From: Spartinivicinus ruber
Lineage (GTDB): Bacteria; Pseudomonadota; Gammaproteobacteria; Pseudomonadales; Zooshikellaceae
Length of the DNA stretch: 64,000 bases
NCBI RefSeq assembly: GCF_011009015.1
Contig: NZ_CP048878.1
Coordinates: 4,308,354-4,372,353, forward strand
Reading direction: 5' to 3'
Shown: positions 55,345 through 63,515 of the stretch, one piece after another
Layout of the letters: each line of letters starts with the position of its first letter
How positions within the stretch are numbered: the stretch's first letter is position 1
The notes under the pieces: model-generated
The model's database searches: none
What the model was told of the DNA's origin: nothing
Seen by the model: the letters and a program-made list of their open reading frames with translations, nothing else
Translations under genes and position numbers: made by a program

Positions 55345-55767
55345 ATGGAACTCGTTAAAGACTCTGGCTTTCAACTAGGCCAGTTAAAAAATGCAGCTCA
55401 CAAGATTTGGCTAGCAGGTTTAGGCGCTTTTGTTCAACTAGAAAAAGCTGGGCAAGAAAGCCAACGCTTATTTGACCATTTAGTTGAGGAAGGAGAAAAA
55501 TTAGAACAGCGTCTTCACGAACAACATGATAAAGCAGCCCACGAAAAGCCAACAGAATCCACACAACACCCATTGTCTAGCAAGCAAGAACAATCGGAAA
55601 ATCCAGAAGACTTGCGCACTCTGTTAAACAGGCTTTCTAACGAACTTACCCAGCTAACAGCTATGGTTAAAGAAATGCAAAGTGACTGTCAAACCACTAA
55701 ACCAGATAAGTCACACATCACTATTCCACATACACCTAATAAAAGAAAACACCGTGGCAAACACTAA
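55345..55767 (+). CDS. Phasin family granule-associated protein
   Basis: A 140-residue protein. LKNAAHKIWLAGLGAFVQLEKAGQESQRLFDHLVEEGEKLE (in parts, about 10-52) is the amphipathic helix of PhaI/PhaF-type phasins that coats PHA granules. A polar linker and a helix with heptad leucines (LRTLLNRLSNELTQLTAMVKEM) follow, then a basic tail (NKRKHRGKH). The tail is much shorter than the histone-like repeats of PhaF. I begin at the ATG at 55345, because the in-frame TTG four codons earlier only adds Val-Cys-Cys. Confidence 0.82.
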   Translation: MELVKDSGFQLGQLKNAAHKIWLAGLGAFVQLEKAGQESQRLFDHLVEEGEKLEQRLHEQHDKAAHEKPTESTQHPLSSKQEQSENPEDLRTLLNRLSNELTQLTAMVKEMQSDCQTTKPDKSHITIPHTPNKRKHRGKH

Positions 55768-55780
55768 TATAATGTTAATT

Positions 55781-56692
55781 CTAACTTGGCAAAGGTCTTG
55801 CTAAAATATCAGCTAAAGCACTTTGCAACTCCCCAAATTGAAACTCAAAACCAGCTTCAAGCAATCGTTCAGGCAACACTTGTTGCCCTTTTACCAGCAA
55901 ATCAGCACCTTCACCCAACATTAACCTCAATATAAAGGCCGGCACAGGAAAAATAGCAGGACGATTGAGTTGTGCAGCTAATGTTTTAGCAAATTTCAGG
56001 TTTGTCACTGGATTTGGACTGGTAATGTTAAACGGGCCTGCCAACTTATCATTAGCAACTAGAAAATCGATGGCATTCAGTAAATCTGCCAGGTGCACCC
56101 AAGACATCACTTGCTCACCAGTACTGATTCGCCCCCCTAAACCCAACCGAAATGGCAACAGCATTTTTTGTAAAGCACCTCCGCGCCCTAAAACCACCCC
56201 AAAACGCATCAAACAAACGCGCATACCTAGCGACTCAGCTTTTTTTGCAGTTAGCTCCCAGTCATGACAAAGTTTGGCAGCAAAATCATCAGCTGCATGT
56301 TCACTTTCATCAATCTTTTTATCAGCTGGGCGATAACCATAAAAGCCGACAGCTGATGCATTCATTAACGCTTTTGGTGGCTTGTCTAACTGTTGTAAAA
56401 ATTGAATCAGCTTTTCCGTCAGCTCAATTCTACTGGCTCTTAATTGTTGTTTTCTTTGCTCAGTCCAACGTTTGTCTACTATAGGTTCACCCGCCAAATT
56501 AACCACGCCATCAAATTCATCATCTTGCCCTAACTGGTCAAACTGGCTAATACAGGTAACTTTGTTATGCCAATGGCTTACCCACTGTTCTGGGTTACGG
56601 GTTAGCACTGTCAATTGATAATCTCTCTCTAACCATCTTTTAACTAATGCCTGACCAATAAACCCTGTTCCGCCTGTTATTAGAATTTTCAT
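55781..56692 (-). CDS. TIGR01777 family SDR epimerase (YfcH-like)
   Basis: A 303-residue short-chain dehydrogenase/epimerase-like protein. The start at 56692 gives MKILITGGTGFIGQALVKRW, with the Rossmann loop GGTGFIGQ at the N-terminus, so an ATG 28 codons upstream is rejected. VVNLAGEPIVDKRW near 81-94 and MNASAVGFYGYRP near 118-130 are family hallmarks, and a C-terminal DUF1731-like segment (VLPERLLEAGFEFQF) is present. It is divergent from the acyl-CoA dehydrogenase/photolyase operon. The light-type operator at 56820-56843 lies between the two, so joint control is possible. The true substrate of this family is not known. Confidence 0.85.
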   Translation of the reverse strand: MKILITGGTGFIGQALVKRWLERDYQLTVLTRNPEQWVSHWHNKVTCISQFDQLGQDDEFDGVVNLAGEPIVDKRWTEQRKQQLRASRIELTEKLIQFLQQLDKPPKALMNASAVGFYGYRPADKKIDESEHAADDFAAKLCHDWELTAKKAESLGMRVCLMRFGVVLGRGGALQKMLLPFRLGLGGRISTGEQVMSWVHLADLLNAIDFLVANDKLAGPFNITSPNPVTNLKFAKTLAAQLNRPAIFPVPAFILRLMLGEGADLLVKGQQVLPERLLEAGFEFQFGELQSALADILARPLPS

Positions 56693-56819
56693 TGTTTTTA
56701 CTAAGTTGTCCTTAATAATGTATGAGCTGTTCTCTGAGATTAGTATGAGACACCAATTAAATACTGAGATGCTCAAGCTTGCTTGACTATAAAATAATTA
56801 TACAAAATCAATTATATCT

Positions 56820-56843
56820 TATACAATAAAGAAAACATGTATA
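56820..56843. promoter_or_regulatory. PplR/LitR-type operator: TATACA-N12-TGTATA
   Basis: TATACA (56820-56825), twelve bases, then TGTATA (56838-56843) fits the T(G/A)TACA-N12-TGTA(C/T)A consensus reported for the MerR-family light regulator PplR1 of Pseudomonas putida. It lies 17 bp before the acyl-CoA dehydrogenase ATG and includes a TACAAT that could be a -10 element. It probably controls the photolyase operon and perhaps the divergent epimerase gene. Confidence 0.7.
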
Positions 56844-56860
56844 AGTTAAGGACATCGACC

Positions 56861-58636
56861 ATGACTTTGCATTACCAAGCGCCTCTTCAAGACATAGAGT
56901 TTATCTACAGCCAGCTACTGAATAATGCCAGACTAGACCAGCTGCCTCGTTTTGCAGAAATAACCCCAGATCTGATCATGACGATGATTAACGAAGGAGC
57001 CAAACTCTGTGAGCAAGAGCTTTTCCCTTGTTATACAGAGGGAGATAAAATTGGTTGTGTATATGACCCAAGCAATAAAAGTGTTAAAACGCCGCCAAGC
57101 TTCAAGCAGGCCTACCAGCGTTATGTAGCAGCAGGCTGGAATGGTGTGACACTTGATGAAGCCTATGGGGGGCAAGCTTTACCCCACTTAATTGGATTTG
57201 TGATGGAAGAACTATCCTGTGCAACTAATTTGGCTTTTAGCGCATACCCAGGATTAACTGGAGGCGCAATTAATTGTATCAACGCTCATGCTAGTGAAGG
57301 GTTAAAGCAGCAATATCTACCGCTTATGGCAGAAGGCAAGTGGTCTGGTACCATGTGCTTGACTGAACCACAATGTGGGACTGACTTAGGACTAATCAAA
57401 ACCAAGGCTATTCCATCTAATGAAAACAACCAGTTTCGTATCACTGGCACTAAAATCTGGATTACCTCCGGTGAACATGATTTAGCTGATAACATTGTTC
57501 ATTTAGTACTTGCCAAACTACCAGATGCGCCTGAGGGTACCAAAGGTATTTCATTATTTCTGGTACCTAAACTATTGTCCGACAACAGTCGTAATGGCGT
57601 ATCTTGTGGTGGCTTAGAACATAAAATGGGTCTTAATGGCTCCGCTACCTGCGTAATGAATTTTGAAGACGCACAAGGCTGGCTAGTGGGCCCACCGAAT
57701 GGCGGCTTGCGTTGTATGTTTACCATGATGAATAACGCACGACTAATGGTGGGTTTGCAAGGGTTAGGACTTGCAGAAACCGCCTATCAAACCGCATTAA
57801 CCTTTGCTAAAGAGCGTTTACAAAGTCGAGCAATCACCGGTGCCAAATTTCCTGATTTAGCTGCCGACCCAATTATCGTCCACCCTGATGTACGACGGAT
57901 GTTGTTAAGGCAAAAAGTCATCAATGAAGGTAACCGCGCCTTAGCCTATTGGGTGGGAGCTGAAGTTGATATCAGTGAATATCACCCAGATAAAACAGAG
58001 CGCCAACGAGCAGATGATTTTATTCAACTGATGACACCTGTGGTAAAAGCCTTTTTAACCGATGAAGGCAGCTATTGCTGTAACCTTGCTTTACAGACGT
58101 TGGGGGGAGCTGGTTACACCAAAGACTGGGGAGTTGAACAGCTAGTCCGTGATGTAAGAATAACCCGTATTTATGAAGGCACCAATGGTATTCAAGCCTT
58201 GGATTTAGTGGGCAGAAAACTTCCTCTGCACCAGGGACGTTTATTTGCTGGACTGTTAGATAAAATCAATCAGCTGATTCAACCCCATACTAATAGTCCA
58301 CACTTTGCTCAGCAACAGCAAGCCATCAGCCAGCTTAAAGAGGCAACCCAATGGTTAGCCCAACATGGAAGTAAAGACCCAGAGCAAGCAGCAGCTGTGG
58401 CTACTCCTTATTTGAGGCTGGTAGCTTTGGTCTGTTTGGGTGCCTTATGGCTAAGAATGGCAACACTGGCTAATCAACAGTTGCAGCAAAGTACCACTCA
58501 AACAGACTTTTACCAGTCTAAGGTTAAATCCGCCCATTTCTTTTTTAGTAAAATTTTACCGGAAATTGATTACCTATTTTCAGATATTCAGTCAGGTAAA
58601 ACCAGTCTAATGGATTTTAAGTTAAATGAGTTTTAA
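56861..58636 (+). CDS. Acyl-CoA dehydrogenase (about 590 residues, first gene of the photolyase operon)
   Basis: A 591-residue FAD enzyme. CLTEPQCGTDLGLIKTKA near 168-185 and KIWITSGEHD near 203-212 contact FAD and substrate, and MFTMMNNARLMVGLQGLG near 288-305 and YEGTNGIQALDLVGRKL near 446-462 are conserved. The extra C-terminal domain (from about 460) is typical of the long acyl-CoA dehydrogenases, including DmdC-like ones. AAGGAC eight bases upstream selects the ATG at 56861 over one eight codons earlier. Its end overlaps the photolyase start by 11 bp, so the two are translationally coupled. The acyl substrate is unknown. Confidence 0.9.
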   Translation: MTLHYQAPLQDIEFIYSQLLNNARLDQLPRFAEITPDLIMTMINEGAKLCEQELFPCYTEGDKIGCVYDPSNKSVKTPPSFKQAYQRYVAAGWNGVTLDEAYGGQALPHLIGFVMEELSCATNLAFSAYPGLTGGAINCINAHASEGLKQQYLPLMAEGKWSGTMCLTEPQCGTDLGLIKTKAIPSNENNQFRITGTKIWITSGEHDLADNIVHLVLAKLPDAPEGTKGISLFLVPKLLSDNSRNGVSCGGLEHKMGLNGSATCVMNFEDAQGWLVGPPNGGLRCMFTMMNNARLMVGLQGLGLAETAYQTALTFAKERLQSRAITGAKFPDLAADPIIVHPDVRRMLLRQKVINEGNRALAYWVGAEVDISEYHPDKTERQRADDFIQLMTPVVKAFLTDEGSYCCNLALQTLGGAGYTKDWGVEQLVRDVRITRIYEGTNGIQALDLVGRKLPLHQGRLFAGLLDKINQLIQPHTNSPHFAQQQQAISQLKEATQWLAQHGSKDPEQAAAVATPYLRLVALVCLGALWLRMATLANQQLQQSTTQTDFYQSKVKSAHFFFSKILPEIDYLFSDIQSGKTSLMDFKLNEF

Positions 58637-60077
58637 TACCTATTTAATGTGGTTTCGTAGCGATCTAAGAGTCAGCGATAACACTGCTTTATATGAAGCT
58701 AGCAATAAAGGCCAAGTGATTGCTGTGTATTTATTATTCCCAGAACAATGGCAACAGCACTATGACTCACCTAATAAAATTAAATTTCAACTTGCCCACT
58801 TGGCAGACTTAAAACAAACACTTAACAAACTAAATATTCCTTTATTGATCAAGAAACTTCATCAATTTAATGAAGCTGCAGAATTTCTTTTAAGCACAGC
58901 GATACAATATCAATGCAGCGGTTTATTTTTTAATGAAGAATACGGGATCAATGAAATCAACCGAGACCGACAAGTTCATCAGTGTTTCCAACAGGCGCAG
59001 CTGACTTGCCAAAGCTTTACCGACCAGTTGCTATTTACCCCTGGCACAATAAAAAACCAATCAGGCAATTTTTATAAAGTCTTTACCCAGTTTAAACGCA
59101 GATTATATGAAAGATTAGCCTCAGTGAAGCGATTACCACTTCCTTCGCCAGCCAAACAAAAAAACTTTAATCTAATATTAACTCAAGACAGCTTAGCGAT
59201 AGATTATTGCAACCAAGCTATTGCTAAACTGTTTGATCATTGGCCTATAGGTGAATCAACAGCTCAACTACGTTTACAACAATTTATTAATCACAAAGCA
59301 ACACATTATCAGGAAAGCCGCGACTTTCCCTCTCATCCTGCTACCAGCCAGCTTTCACCCTATTTAACAGCAGGAATTATTTCGATTCGACAATGCCTTC
59401 ATGCAGCTCGTAGCGCCAATCTTGGTGAATTTGCTTCAGGCAACCCTGGGATCACTTGTTGGATAAATGAGCTTATCTGGCGAGAGTTTTATAAACATAT
59501 TCTGGTTGGATTTCCTCAAGTTTCTCAGCACCAGCCATTTTTAGCTGAAACCAAACTAATTCCCTGGTCTCATGATATTAACCTCTTAAATGCCTGGCAA
59601 AAAGGCAACACAGGCTTTCCTATTGTCGACGCCGCTATGCGACAATTGGTAGCGACTGGTTGGATGCATAATCGACTCAGAATGATCGTAGCCATGTTTT
59701 TAACTAAGGATTTAATGTTGGATTGGCGGCTAGGCGAAAAATTTTTTATGCAACATTTAGTTGATGGGGATTTAGCGGCCAATAATGGTGGCTGGCAATG
59801 GTCAGCATCAACAGGCACTGACGCTGCCCCCTATTTTCGAATATTTAACCCCACTAGCCAATCGAAGAGATTTGACCCACAGGGGCAGTTTATTAAAGAA
59901 TTTGTTCCAGAATTACAATCAGTCCCTATGAAATATATTCATCAACCCCAAGACTATTTACAACAAAATCAGCTGCCCAATACTTACCCTGCCCCAATAG
60001 TAGATCACAGTCTGGCAAGAGAACAGGTGCTAACAGCCTTCAAGCAGTTAAAGGAAGTCAAGTCATGCCTGCAGTAA
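58626..60077 (+). CDS. phrB: Deoxyribodipyrimidine photolyase
   Basis: A 483-residue photolyase/cryptochrome-family protein. MWFRSDLRVSDNTAL near 8-22 opens the antenna-binding Rossmann domain. ELIWREFYKHIL near 284-295, GWMHNRLRMIVAMFLTKDL near 351-369, DGDLAANNGGWQWSASTGTDA (in parts, 376-397) and YFRIFNPTSQSKRFDP near 399-414 are the FAD- and DNA-binding motifs of class I CPD photolyases. It repairs UV-induced cyclobutane pyrimidine dimers using blue light. Overlap with the upstream dehydrogenase gene and the downstream NTF2-like gene (13 bp) shows a tight operon. Confidence 0.94.
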   Translation: MSFNTYLMWFRSDLRVSDNTALYEASNKGQVIAVYLLFPEQWQQHYDSPNKIKFQLAHLADLKQTLNKLNIPLLIKKLHQFNEAAEFLLSTAIQYQCSGLFFNEEYGINEINRDRQVHQCFQQAQLTCQSFTDQLLFTPGTIKNQSGNFYKVFTQFKRRLYERLASVKRLPLPSPAKQKNFNLILTQDSLAIDYCNQAIAKLFDHWPIGESTAQLRLQQFINHKATHYQESRDFPSHPATSQLSPYLTAGIISIRQCLHAARSANLGEFASGNPGITCWINELIWREFYKHILVGFPQVSQHQPFLAETKLIPWSHDINLLNAWQKGNTGFPIVDAAMRQLVATGWMHNRLRMIVAMFLTKDLMLDWRLGEKFFMQHLVDGDLAANNGGWQWSASTGTDAAPYFRIFNPTSQSKRFDPQGQFIKEFVPELQSVPMKYIHQPQDYLQQNQLPNTYPAPIVDHSLAREQVLTAFKQLKEVKSCLQ

Positions 60078-60508
60078 ATTATGAGGAAATATTAACAGCC
60101 TTTAAAGGCCGCTATCTGTTGCTGAACAGGGATAACTTAAATCAGCTCAGCACAATGTACACTGAAGATGTTGTGTTTATTGACCCGGTGAACAAGTTTA
60201 CCAGTTTAACCTCTCTACAAAACTATTTTGAAGCTTTATATCAAAATTTAACCTCCTGCACATTTAAATTTGAAGAGGAGACATATATAAACTCTCAAGG
60301 TATTGCAACTATCCCTTGGCAACTGACTTATAGCCATTTAAAGCTGAACAGAAACCAACCCATTCAATTAAGTGGCATTAGCCTGATTAAATTTTTAGAT
60401 AATGGTAAAGCATTTTATCATCGAGATTATTTTGATCTAGGCAGCATGCTTTATGAACATATTCCTGTGCTTGGCTATTTAGTAAAGAAGCTTAAACACA
60501 ATATCTAG
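60065..60508 (+). CDS. NTF2-like (SnoaL-type) small protein
   Basis: A 147-residue protein with a cone-shaped NTF2-type fold: FKGRYLLLNRDNLNQLSTMYTEDVVFIDPVNKFTSLTSLQNYFEALYQ (in parts, 10-55) followed by late strands ending AFYHRDYFDLGSMLYEHIPVLGYLVKKLK. It lacks a signal peptide. Its start overlaps the photolyase end. Homologues often accompany photolyase, DUF2878 and lipid-modifying genes in light- or oxidative-stress operons, but no reaction is established. Confidence 0.78.
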   Translation: MPAVNYEEILTAFKGRYLLLNRDNLNQLSTMYTEDVVFIDPVNKFTSLTSLQNYFEALYQNLTSCTFKFEEETYINSQGIATIPWQLTYSHLKLNRNQPIQLSGISLIKFLDNGKAFYHRDYFDLGSMLYEHIPVLGYLVKKLKHNI

Positions 60509-60524
60509 AAATGATTTTATGTAA

Positions 60525-61061
60525 ATGAAAAGTAAAGCCCATATCTTTATTCTCAATGCTTTTTTATTTCAACTGGGATGGTTCGGTTGCATCTTAGGAG
60601 GTAATCACATTGCAGTGATTTGTTTGGTCATTATATTATCCATTCATTTTTACTTGATTGGTAATTGGCAACAAGAGCGCGAACTTTTAGCAACTGTTTT
60701 GTTAGTTGGAGCAAGTATAGACAGTTTTTGGATACAGCTAGGAGTTATTATCAAACCAGATACACAAACAGCATTAGTTCCATTATGGCTAGCCTGCTTG
60801 TGGGTAATTTTTGCTACTACCCTCAATCATAGCCTGGCCTGGTTCAAATCCCATAAGCTTATTGCAATACCGACTGGAGGCATTGCCGGTTCTGCCAGCT
60901 ACGCGGTAGGGATACAACTAACTGAGCTTAGTTTAGGCCCCAATGGTCTATGGTTTATCTTTGTTAGCTGGCTGGTTTTATTCCCGTTATTATTATTGTT
61001 TGCTGATTTTTACCAACAAAAAGCCACCTCAGACACTACTATAGATTCGCAACAGGTATAA
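60525..61061 (+). CDS. DUF2878 family membrane protein
   Basis: A 178-residue protein with about five or six hydrophobic segments. HIFILNAFLFQLGWFGCILGG near 6-26 and LLVGASIDSFWIQLGVI near 60-76 are recognisable DUF2878 features. It is an inner-membrane protein of unknown function that commonly sits near photolyase and NTF2-like genes. It begins 16 bp after the NTF2-like gene; no good ribosome-binding site is seen. Confidence 0.82.
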   Translation: MKSKAHIFILNAFLFQLGWFGCILGGNHIAVICLVIILSIHFYLIGNWQQERELLATVLLVGASIDSFWIQLGVIIKPDTQTALVPLWLACLWVIFATTLNHSLAWFKSHKLIAIPTGGIAGSASYAVGIQLTELSLGPNGLWFIFVSWLVLFPLLLLFADFYQQKATSDTTIDSQQV

Positions 61062-61099
61062 CCCTAAGAGTATCGACTCATTAAACTAGAGACTAGAGT

Positions 61100-61807
61100 A
61101 TGATTGTTTTTTTCAATAACTGCTTGTTTAGCTTAACCCTACTATACAGTATTAACGCGCTTGCCAACTCAACCCTAATCACTGTCATAGGAACAGCTGT
61201 CGACCATAAAACCAGACAACCCTTATACCAAGAGCATCACCAGTTTAACATTAATCAGCTCACTCAAGTACCTATCACTGATACTGTCAAATACTACGGC
61301 CCTAACGATCAGCTACTAGCAAAAAAGACCGTCAACTATAAACTCCCTAAAACACCCAACATCGAATTTATTGACTATCGACTGAATTACCAGCAACGCT
61401 CTCAAGTCATCGACAATACTATTATTATTACTGAAAAAGTGGAGAACAAAATTATTACCAACACTCAAACATTGCTGGATAAGAATACTATTGTTGATGC
61501 AGGGTTTGATTCGATGATTAAACTAAATTGGCAGCCTCTTACTCAGGATAAGAACATAAAGTTTCGTTTTATTGCGCTATTTAATGGCAAGTCTTATGGT
61601 TTTGTGGCAAAAAAAATTCAACAATCCGAAGCGACTGTTTCCTTTCATTTAGCATTAGATAATATGTTATTGAGGTGGATAGCAGACCCAATTGAAGTGA
61701 CATATAACAAGCAAACCAAGCGGTTACTTCGATACCAGGGGATTTCCAATCTATTAAAAAACCCCGATGAAAATTATGTTGTTGATATTAGTTACACTTA
61801 TCAGTGA
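61100..61807 (+). CDS. Exported protein of unknown function, last gene of the photolyase operon
   Basis: A 235-residue protein with a signal peptide ending near INALANS. The mature part looks all-beta and carries no motif that I recognise. It follows the DUF2878 gene by 38 bp. The predicted periplasmic location and operon place suggest a role in the same light or stress response. The start is the only convenient one giving a signal peptide. Confidence 0.6.
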   Translation: MIVFFNNCLFSLTLLYSINALANSTLITVIGTAVDHKTRQPLYQEHHQFNINQLTQVPITDTVKYYGPNDQLLAKKTVNYKLPKTPNIEFIDYRLNYQQRSQVIDNTIIITEKVENKIITNTQTLLDKNTIVDAGFDSMIKLNWQPLTQDKNIKFRFIALFNGKSYGFVAKKIQQSEATVSFHLALDNMLLRWIADPIEVTYNKQTKRLLRYQGISNLLKNPDENYVVDISYTYQ

Positions 61808-61828
61808 ACCATTTCTTTCATAGTATAA

Positions 61829-61848
61829 AGGCTGACATTTATTTTTCA
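61829..61848. terminator. Weak hairpin between convergent genes
   Basis: GCTGA and TCAGC flank a 10-nt loop that contains the LOV stop codon, between the stops of the secreted protein and the short LOV gene. The short stem and absent T-run make a terminator only possible. Confidence 0.3.
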
Positions 61849-62252
61849 GCTTGCTCTAATACTTTTAAGCGCTTTTCCATCTCCTTCTGTTTTGTAACAT
61901 CCTTTTGAATACCTATGTAGTACATAAGTTGATCCTCATTACTAAACACTGGGGTTAAACGCAGTTCATTCCAAAACATTGAACCATCTTTACGATAATT
62001 TCTGATAAGCTCACAGGCTGGCTGATTATTTTTTAATGCCAACCGTATATTATTGATGCCCGGTTGATCACGATCATCTCCCTGAAGAAAACGACAGTCC
62101 TGATATAAGATTTCTTCAGCACTATAACCTGTTAACCGCTCAAAGGCTTTATTAACATAAATGAGTATGTGCTCATCCCCTTCTTGTTCGGCAACCACAA
62201 TGCCATCGTTGGCATTATCTACCAAAAGCTGTAATAGGTTTGCATCAATCAC
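61839..62252 (-). CDS. Short LOV blue-light photoreceptor (SB-LOV type)
   Basis: A 137-residue protein made of one LOV/PAS domain and short end helices, like the Pseudomonas putida short LOV proteins. The flavin-binding Cys is Cys53 in LYQDCRFLQGDDRDQ, followed by RNYRKDGSMFWNELRLTPVF and YYIGIQKDVTKQKEMEKR. Blue light should form the FMN-cysteinyl adduct. There is no output domain, so it must signal by protein contact. It is divergent from the YbgA-like/MerR operon. The start is a GTG (complement of 62250-62252), supported by CGGAG six bases upstream. It probably controls the nearby MerR regulator. Confidence 0.93.
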   Translation of the reverse strand: MIDANLLQLLVDNANDGIVVAEQEGDEHILIYVNKAFERLTGYSAEEILYQDCRFLQGDDRDQPGINNIRLALKNNQPACELIRNYRKDGSMFWNELRLTPVFSNEDQLMYYIGIQKDVTKQKEMEKRLKVLEQAEK

Positions 62253-62442
62253 GCGTTACTCCGTAATAGTTCTTAAGCTTGCCCATAATTTAGTTTATAT
62301 ACAATAGTGGAACAACCGCTAACTGATAGCGCGTTATAGAAAAGCTGTACAATACAGCAAAGATTATCCAAAACATAACCTACTGTTTTTAATAAAAAAA
62401 TATAGTATCAGCGTTTATCTCGAAAGCTTACCTTTACAAACT

Positions 62443-62466
62443 TATACAAAAGAACTAAATTGTACA
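62443..62466. promoter_or_regulatory. PplR/LitR-type operator: TATACA-N12-TGTACA
   Basis: TATACA (62443-62448), exactly twelve bases, then TGTACA (62461-62466), matching the PplR1 consensus T(G/A)TACA-N12-TGTA(C/T)A. It lies 33 bp before the YbgA-like start codon in the region shared with the divergent LOV gene. It contains a TACAAT that could be a -10 element. It should control the DUF523/MerR operon (autoregulation) and perhaps the LOV gene. Confidence 0.72.
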
Positions 62467-62499
62467 ATACAAGCTCTTAACAGCCAGGGAGTATGTACA

Positions 62500-63459
62500 A
62501 TGAGTCCACACCCAGAAAAGCCTCATATTGGTATCAGTGCTTGTTTGCTAGGTCAAAATGTCAGATTCAATGGAGGTCATAAGCATTCAAAATACTGCAC
62601 CCAGCAACTGGCAGAGCATTTCCAATTTGAACCAATTTGCCCAGAAGTGGGGATCGGTTTGGGAATACCTCGAGAACCCATTAGGCTTGTTGGTAACATC
62701 GCAAATCCAAGTGCCGTAAAAACTCACCATCCAGAAGAGGATATCACCACCGCTTTGGTTGAGTTTTCTCAACACAAAGTGCAACAGTTAGCTCATTTAA
62801 GTGGCTACATCTTAATGCAAAAATCACCTAGCTGTGGCATGGAACGGGTTAAAGTTTATGCGAGTAATGGGTATGCTCAACCGGGTGGTGGCGTTGGGTT
62901 ATTTGCTAAAGAATTGATGAAAGCCTATCCCCTATTACCAGTTGAAGAAGAAGGTCGATTGCACGATCCAGTGATTAGAGAAAACTTTATCATCCGTGTT
63001 TTTGCTTATCATGAATGGCAAACAACTGTCGCCCAACATCTTTCCAGAAATACCATTATTCAATTTCATAGCCGCAATAAGTACTTATTGATGGCCCACC
63101 AACAAAAAGGGTACCGGTCACTGGGCCGTCTCGTTGCACAAACTGCCAATAAATCACTAAAACAACTAGCCGATACTTATATTACAGCTTTTATGAAAGT
63201 CCTTTCAGTTAAAGCCACACGTAAAAGCCATTGTAACGTCTTGCAACATATTTTAGGCTTTTTGAAAAAAAATACTTCAGCCAAAAGTAAACAACAAATT
63301 CTTGAATCAATCGAATCTTATCGCACTGGCATACTCCCTTTGATAGTACCTATCACTCTCATTAATCATTATGTCGAACAATATGGAAACGACTATATTA
63401 GGCTACAAACATACCTAAACCCTCACCCCCCTTCGCTTGGGCTAAGAAATCAACTATAA
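62500..63459 (+). CDS. DUF523-DUF1722 protein (YbgA-like)
   Basis: A 319-residue protein. Residues 1-150 are DUF523: GISACLLGQNVRFNGGHKHS near 11-30, CPEVGIGLGIPREPI near 47-61 and MQKSPSCGMERVKVY near 106-120, with Cys residues at conserved places. Residues 190-310 are DUF1722 (FHSRNKYLLMAHQQKGYRSLGRLVA in shortened form). GGGAG eight bases upstream supports the ATG. Its function is unknown, but this domain pair is repeatedly found in front of a MerR regulator and photolyase, as here. The MerR gene follows 56 bp downstream. Confidence 0.88.
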   Translation: MSPHPEKPHIGISACLLGQNVRFNGGHKHSKYCTQQLAEHFQFEPICPEVGIGLGIPREPIRLVGNIANPSAVKTHHPEEDITTALVEFSQHKVQQLAHLSGYILMQKSPSCGMERVKVYASNGYAQPGGGVGLFAKELMKAYPLLPVEEEGRLHDPVIRENFIIRVFAYHEWQTTVAQHLSRNTIIQFHSRNKYLLMAHQQKGYRSLGRLVAQTANKSLKQLADTYITAFMKVLSVKATRKSHCNVLQHILGFLKKNTSAKSKQQILESIESYRTGILPLIVPITLINHYVEQYGNDYIRLQTYLNPHPPSLGLRNQL

Positions 63460-63515
63460 GCAGTTACCCATGTTACTATTTGGTTTGACTTAGTGAATGG
63501 CAATCTATCGTAATC

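Noticed and set aside
56152-56484. 110-codon plus-strand ORF opposite the TIGR01777 epimerase
   Set aside because: It mirrors a conserved gene on the other strand and has no ribosome-binding site or family features.
62298-62303. A further TATACA half-site near the LOV start
   Set aside because: No TGTA(C/T)A half-site follows after 12 bases, so it is not a full operator.
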